64,000 nucleotides of DNA from Rallus limicola (Eukaryota > Chordata > Aves > Gruiformes > Rallidae): assembly GCA_022605955.1 (NCBI GenBank), contig JAKCOZ010000008.1:39066047-39130046 (forward strand), written 5' to 3'. Below the pieces are notes generated by a model, which saw nothing but the letters and a program-made list of their open reading frames with translations, ran no database searches and was not told the origin of the DNA. Made by a program: the position numbers and the translations under genes. Shown piece after piece: positions 58,143-64,000 of the stretch (positions are counted from its first letter, which is position 1; the number at the start of each line of letters is the position of its first letter).

Positions 58143-59508
58143 CCGTGCTCTCCCTGCTGCTCCCCACCTCCACCGAGACAGCGCTGCCCAAAATAGCAAA
58201 CGCCAGCTTGGGTCTGCCAGATGCAGCTGAGCTCGGGGGCTACAGGAGAGGAGGAGCAGGCTGCAGCAATGCCTCCGTGCCCGTCCCTGCGTGCCAGCGA
58301 TAACTGGCTCCTGATGGGTCTCTCTCCCCGCCCTGGTCAGCAGATAACGTCCCACCCCCGGGTCCCGTCCTGCTGCCATGCACCCGTCACCTGGCTAGGC
58401 TGTTCCTGCTGGGAAAGCCACCACAGGAGCTGATGGAGGGGGAGGCTGGATGACCAGCATCACTCTGGCATCAGGCGGGCATCCAAGCTTGTCGTGTCAA
58501 GCCCCACGACCTGGGCTCGTGGGGAACGGCGCAGGGGGAAGCCAGGGACGGTGCCAGCGGCAGCGCCCGCCTTCCAGCAGCACCACGTCTTGGAGGCAGA
58601 ACGGGAGAGCCTCACAAGTCCCAGCCCTTGGGCACAAAGCAATGCACCCCCCCCCCCCAAACCCCGGGATGCTGGAGTGCGCCGTTTGGGAGGTCAGGGC
58701 ATGGGGAGGGTCTTTGCCTTCTCCCCCTGGGGCGTTTGAGCTCACTTTGCCCCAGTGATGCCCGTTGTTGCCTGATGGTTATTGCCTGGGGTATTTCGAG
58801 GGGACTGGAGCAGGCAAGGGGTGTACCAACCCTCTCACAGTGCTGCTCGCTGCTCTGATACAGGACATGAGTTTGCTTTAGCTGCCTGGAGAAGATTTAG
58901 AATAGAAAAAGGCACTTGAGCAACGCTGGCTGGGAAATGCAAGTGGAGCAGGGCATGCCAAAAATGGTCAGGTCTCACCAGGCCCCTACACAGCAAACGC
59001 TCGTTCGCCTCCCATTGCTCAAGAATCCTCCTTGGTGAAGGAAGGGCCACAGCCCGAGCCGCTGCCTCTCTTCCCCTGAGCATTTGGCTTTTAGAGGAGG
59101 GGGAAGGAGCTGAGCATTTCACTCAGAGGGCGCGGGGAAGGATGTGGATCCCTCCTTGTGGCACCACCTTTGCCTTGGCAATCCCTTTGCGGTCGCCTTT
59201 CCCAGATTATTTAGTGAATTATTTAAAAAAAGAAGAAACAAACCCCCCCAACCCAACAAACCAACCAAACAACAGGAAACTCCAGCGTTGTGGGAACTCC
59301 AGTGTCATGTGGGAATCCAGAGGCTTCTCTTGCCATCGTCTGGGCTGGAGAAGGAGGTGTTTAAACAATTGCAGCATCTCCTGATAGCAACAACATCCCA
59401 AGGGATGGAGCAGAAGTGGTTTGGATTGCTTTGGCATGGCCCAAGGAGAAGTTTGTTGTTTGGGAGGAGCCTCAGGGGGCTGCTTTTGCTTTGTGACGCA
59501 GCTTGGAG
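57883..59508. other. Downstream intergenic stretch, no gene recognised
   Basis: Contains CAGCAGCAGCAG near 57925, (TG)20 at 58101-58140 and a C14 run at about 58646. No gene recognised. Confidence 0.5.
58101..58140. repeat. (TG)20 microsatellite
   Basis: Twenty uninterrupted TG units; likely length-polymorphic. Confidence 0.95.
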
Positions 59509-59960
59509 TGGTGTTTGATATGAACTGGAACCGCTCCAGGGGTGCGTCCAGAGCTGTGCCACTGGGAGAGCTGGGCTGGTTCAGCCTGGAGAAGAGAAGG
59601 CTGCTTCTAGGGAGAGCTACTGGTGGCATCTCAATGCTTAAAGGGGTCCTACAGGAATGTGGGAGAGGGGCTGCTCACCAGGGAGTGCAGGGACAGGACG
59701 TGGGCCGATGGCTTCAGGCTGACAGAGGGCAGGGTTAGGTTAGATGTTGGGAAGAAATTCTTTCCTGTGAGGGTGGGGAGGCCCTGGCATAGGGTGCCCA
59801 GAGAGGCCCCATCACTGGCAGGGTTCAAGGCTGGGTTGGATGGGGCTTTGGGCACCCTGGGCTAGTGGGGGTGTCCCTGCCCATGGCAAGGGGGCTGGCA
59901 CTAGGTGATCTTTGAGGTCCCTCCCAAGCCAAAGCTTTCTGTGGCTCCATGATTCTATGG
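59509..59960 (+). mobile_element. CR1 LINE 3' fragment
   Basis: GGTTCAGCCTGGAGAAGAGA through GGAAGAAATTCTTTCCTGTG and TTCAAGGCTGGGTTGGATGG to the tail CCATGATTCTATGG. The 5' boundary is approximate. Its 3' end resembles the 8740-9685 element. Confidence 0.9.
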
Positions 59961-60878
59961 TGTATGCACATCTCTCCATGCTGGAGTGAAAGCTCAATGA
60001 TGCAACATTTCTGGAAGCATCTGACCGGGCATTACTCAGCCAAAATCTGTGGGAATGCGTTAATTTTTTGTGAGAAATTGTTACTTTGGCAGGAAATGAC
60101 TGGTTCAATGCCTCCCTCTGCCCCCAGAGCGAGAGAGGGGCCGGCCCTTGGGCCGAAGGTCTCCACTCCCCCTCATACCCTTCCCAGGTCATGCTCCCAA
60201 AATTCAGTGTCTGGAGTGTTGTTCCGTGCTGTGGGTCGGGTTGGGTTTTCCCCCCAGACTGTGTTTGCAAACCCAGCACATCCTGGCGCTGGGGAGAAGG
60301 CAAAGAGCTTGTTTCCCCTCAGGGAAAGTGACTTCCACCGCGGTGACTTTTGGAAGTTGATGCTCTCTCTGAGTTGTAATTCTGTGTGTTTTGGGGGGGG
60401 GGGTTGTTTTAATGTATCCATGGTAGTCACTTCTAATTATGCTAATTTCAAGCTTATGGTCCATTTGCAAGGGTAATTTCAACCCACCACCCCCCCCCCC
60501 CACCCTCCCCACCTCCCCCCAGTGCCGGCAGAGTTGGGTCTTGGGTGGGAGGGGAGAGGGGGGGGAAAGAGGGGGAGGGACTCAGTGCTTCGGGAGGGAT
60601 GGATCCTTAACCTCCTCTTCTCCTTGGCCACAGTGCTGGCAGGATGGCAGGGGCTCAGCGCCAGCCCTTTCTCACACCTTTCTCCTGCCATTAACAGGAG
60701 ATGCGAGCTTGGCAGCCCACCTCCCCTCACCCTGCCTGGATGCAGCCTTCCCCCTCACCCCCAGCCCCGGGGATGTACCCCGGTCCAGCGTCTCCCCTTC
60801 TTCCCTCCCGGATTGTCACTAGATGTCCCCCTTTACCAGGTTATCCTGCTCCACCCTGTGGATGTAGGGTAGTCCACG
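59961..60878. other. Downstream intergenic stretch, no gene recognised
   Basis: G-rich run near 60393 and C-rich runs at about 60489-60520; nothing else recognised. Confidence 0.5.
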
Positions 60879-61553
60879 AGGGTCTCCATCCCTCCCTGTC
60901 CCTGGGGAGGTCAGCATGTGAGGGTCTCCATCCCTCCCTGTCCCCAGGGGAGATCAGCATGTGAGGGTCTCATCCCTCCCTGTCCCTGGGGAGGTCAGCA
61001 CACGAGGGTCTCCATCCCTCCCTGTCTCTGGGGAGGTCAGCACACGAGGGTCTCCATCCCTCCCTGTCCCTGGGGAGGTCAGCACACGAGGGTCTCCATC
61101 CCTCCCTGTCTCTGGGGAGGTCAGCACACGAGGGTCTCCATCCCTCCCTGTCCCTGGGGAGGTCAGCACACGAGGGTCTCCATCCCTCCCTGTCCCTGGG
61201 GAGGTCAGCACACGAGGGTCTCCATCCCTCCCTGTCCCTGGGGAGGTCAGCACACGAGGGTCTCCATCCCTCCCTGTCTCTGGGGAGGTCAGCACACGAG
61301 GGTCTCCATCCCTCCCTGTCCCTGGGGAGGTCAGCACACGAGGGTCTCCATCCCTCCCTGTCTCTGGGGAGGTCAGCACACGAGGGTCTCCATCCCTCCC
61401 TGTCCCTGGGGAGGTCAGCATGTGAGGATCTCCATCCCTCCCTGTCCCCAGGGGAGGTCAGCATGTGAGGGTCTCCATCCCTCCCTGTCCCCAGGGGAGA
61501 TCAGCACATGAGGGTCTCCATCCCTCCCTGTCCCTGGGGAGGTCAGCACACAC
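60879..61553. repeat. GC-rich minisatellite, ~42-bp unit, 16 copies
   Basis: The unit is GTCTCCATCCCTCCCTGTCC followed by CTGGGGAGGTCAGCACACGAGG. Copies vary between TCCCTGG, TCTCTGG and TCCCCAGG, and between CACACGAGG and CATGTGAGG. TCTCTGG copies alternate with TCCCTGG copies in parts of the middle. It produces spurious repetitive frames on both strands. Confidence 0.95.
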
Positions 61554-62157
61554 AGGCAGGCAGCACCGTGCCCCCGTGCGCTGCAGGAGCCATCAGCAGC
61601 GGGTGTGAGCGCAGGGCTGGGGGTGGGATGGCTTGTGTGAAGGCCACGGTCTCTGTGCAGTTCCCCTGCTCCCACGCTGGATGCCGTGGGGGGCTGGAGC
61701 TCTGCTGAGAGGGTTATTTTTGCTTCCCCTTCAGAAAAAAAAAACCCCAAGATTAATAAAAACGCAGCTGTGGCCGTACTGCGCTGTGCCGTGCGGCGAG
61801 CCCCGGGCCTCTGGCCAAAGGGTAACGTGGCAGGGACTTTTAGGAAGTACTGAATGTACCAGATGTGCAACTCCTTCGACTCCAGATGTGCAGCCTCCCT
61901 CCCCTTCCTTCCCCCCCCCCCACCCCCAGCCCTTCCCTCAGCACGGTTGTCCTGCAGAGAGGAAAGGGAGACACCAAGACCGCTCGGAAAGCATCCCGCA
62001 GACTAAATCCAGCCAAGTGCCAAACCAGGCCGGCTCCGGATTCCCACAGCCCTGCTTAGGCTGCTTAACCACAGGGATGCCTCTTCCCAGCAATGATGCT
62101 TGCAGCAGGGGAGCAGAACTGGAGACAAGATGGGAGAGATAGATGAGAAACTTCCCC
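61554..62157. other. Downstream intergenic stretch, no gene recognised
   Basis: Short A9 run near 61735 and a C-rich run near 61911-61925. No gene recognised. Confidence 0.5.
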
Positions 62158-62814
62158 TGAGCCAGCAGTGGCTCTGGCAGCTGGGAAGGGCGATGGGATC
62201 CTGGGCTCCATCAGCAGAGGGGTGGCAGCAGGGACAGGGAGGGGATTGTCTCTCTCTGCTCTGCCCTGGGGAGGCCCCAGCTGGAGTCCTGTGTCCAGAG
62301 CTGGGGCCCCAGAACAAGGAAGATGTGGGGCTGTTGGAGAGGAGTCAGAGGAGCCATGGAGATGCTCAGAGGGCTGGAGCAGCTCCCCTGTGGAGAGAGG
62401 CTGAGGGAGCTGGGCTGGGTCAGCCTGGAGAAGAGAAGGCTGTGGGGGGACCTCATTGCAGCCTGCCAGTCCCTGAAGGGAGCAGAGACACAGGAGGGGA
62501 ATCAGCTTGTTCAAGGGCAGAGCCTGGCAGGACAAGGGGGATGGAGTGAAGCTGGAGGAGGGAAGGGTGAGAGGAGAGATTGGGGGGAAGTTCTTTGCAG
62601 AGAGAGTGGTGAGGGGCTGTCAGGGGCTGCCCAGAGAGGGGGTGGGTGCCCCGTCCCTGGGGGTGTTGAAGGCCAGGTTGGCTGGGGCCCTGGGCAACCT
62701 TGTGTAGCTCCAGGCCTGGAGGTTGGTGTCCCTGCCTGTGGCAGGGGGTTGGAGCTCTGTGACCCTTGGGGTCCCTCCCAACCCAGACCAGTCTGGGATT
62801 CTGTGATTCTATGG
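62158..62814 (+). mobile_element. CR1 LINE 3' fragment
   Basis: GAGCCAGCAGTGGCTCTGGC through GGGCTCCATCAGCAGAGGGG to GGATTCTGTGATTCTATGG. About 657 bp, the longest copy of the subfamily also found at 11060, 28162 and 30401. Confidence 0.94.
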
Positions 62815-64000
62815 AAACTGAGTGGTGGGAGGGGAGGGCTGGTTTCTGAGCCCTGTGCTGAGCCTGCTGCTCATTTAAAACACGCCTTCTGTTTCTAGAA
62901 GGAACTGCTTTGATCCTGAAAGGGAAAGCTGGGATGTGCATGAGGACTTGAGCATTTGAAGCGCTCCCAGAGCGCTGTGCTGCGGCTCCCTGTGGGCAGC
63001 GTCTCCGTGGCATCGGTCATATCTGGAGGAAAGGTTTTCTCTAAAGGGTATTTGTGTCTGGACCACAAAAGGGGACAGGTGATGCCAGGCTCTGGAGCCT
63101 CTCTGGGTTTTGATGAGACCTGGGGCCGTGGGTTGCTCAGGGGATGCAATGGGCAGCATGCCCACAGCAGCGTGCCACCCGTGAGCTGGCAGCTGGGCTG
63201 AGCTCAGGGAGAGTAGGCTGGAGGGATGGAACGGCGTTACTCCTGAATTCGGGATTGTTGGAGTGGCTCCGGGTCAAACCACTACCCAAATCCAACAGGA
63301 TTTCCCTGGTGCTAAGGAGAGCCAGGCAGCTTCTCCCAAAAGCTGGCATTCAGTGGCGTGGGGTTTGGGTCTTTTCAGGGAAGAGCGCCCACCCAGACAT
63401 GGCAGTGATGTCACCAGAGGCTCCCTTGCGGTGGGTCTCCCAAGGGATGCACTGGGCACACAGCACCCATGGGTCTCCCAAACCTCTTAGGGGAGCGCTG
63501 CCAATACAAAGCCAGTCAAAGGTGCGGGCCCAGCAGCACAGAGGAAACCCCCATCGCTGTGACTACAGCACACCTGCAGCTGTGTACAGGCAGCCTGTTC
63601 CCTGTCTCCGGTAGACCTCCCCTCCCAAGGTGCAGCGTGTCTTTAAATGCAGCCGAGCTCGGGGCTGGGGGGGGGGCTTTGGCGGCCGCAGAAAGCCTTT
63701 GCTCCTGTCCCTGTGCTGGCAGGATGCAGGATTCAGCCTGTGATGCTGGTCCTGGATGCAGCAGAGGCGGGCTCAAGGTGTTTCGCTCTGTAAGAAGCCT
63801 GCGGCCTCCGTACGTTCGGGTGGTTTCTCTGGAGCTCCCAAAAAGCCGCTCCCAGCACCCGGTGGGAGCCCACACCAGGTGGCCACCTTGGCTTGGCCGA
63901 CAGCCGGGGTGTGTTTGAGATCGAGCTCCAGGGGCAAGGAGAGGTTTGGGGTGGTCGCGGGGGGGGGTTCTAGCACCGTGCCGGGGAGTTTCTCGGGGTG
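62815..64000. other. Downstream intergenic stretch to window end
   Basis: No gene or repeat family recognised; short G runs near 63670 and 63960. Confidence 0.5.

Noticed and set aside
60879..61553. CRISPR-like regular repeats
   Set aside because: There are no unique spacers; units are contiguous, the genome is vertebrate, and no cas genes occur.

Overview
The window looks like bird nuclear DNA. It holds many 3'-truncated CR1 LINE fragments on both strands, several still ending in the ATTCTATG-type tail, and LTRs of an avian endogenous-retrovirus type. It is GC-rich, has several GC-rich minisatellites, shows no Alu/B1-type SINEs, and carries a vertebrate gene with canonical GT-AG introns. 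I cannot name the species.

The one gene I can read with confidence is PCBP3 (poly(C)-binding protein 3, hnRNP E3) on the + strand. Thirteen exons between 32676 and 54754 join in a single open frame of 1020 nt (339 residues plus stop), with all splice sites canonical. KH1 is spread over coding exons 1-4, KH2 over exons 5-6, a linker over exons 7-11, and KH3 over exons 11-12, with a short C-terminal tail in exon 13. A 3' UTR of about 1 kb follows, with a polyadenylation signal at 55741. Further 5' exons are expected upstream. A 96-nt exon-like block at 16337-16432 next to a CpG cluster is the best candidate, but it is unproven.

Region by region: 1-1705 is a 39/42-bp minisatellite cut by the window edge. 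1706-32675 is non-coding (upstream intergenic or 5' intron sequence of PCBP3) with CR1 fragments, a 44-bp minisatellite, a CTTG/CTTC array, a degenerate LTR piece and homopolymer tracts. 32676-55765 is the coding part of PCBP3; its first coding intron is mostly a solo LTR flanked by a perfect 5-bp target duplication. 55766-64000 is downstream intergenic DNA with three CR1 copies, a (TG)20 array and a 16-copy minisatellite of about 42 bp.

The most unusual structure is a pair of inverted modules of about 0.6 kb (14006-14614 and 31475-32088). Each has a core of about 390-400 bp that I do not recognise, framed by two CR1 3' ends pointing inward. Most other reading frames are products of minisatellites, CR1 or GC-rich DNA and are not listed as genes.
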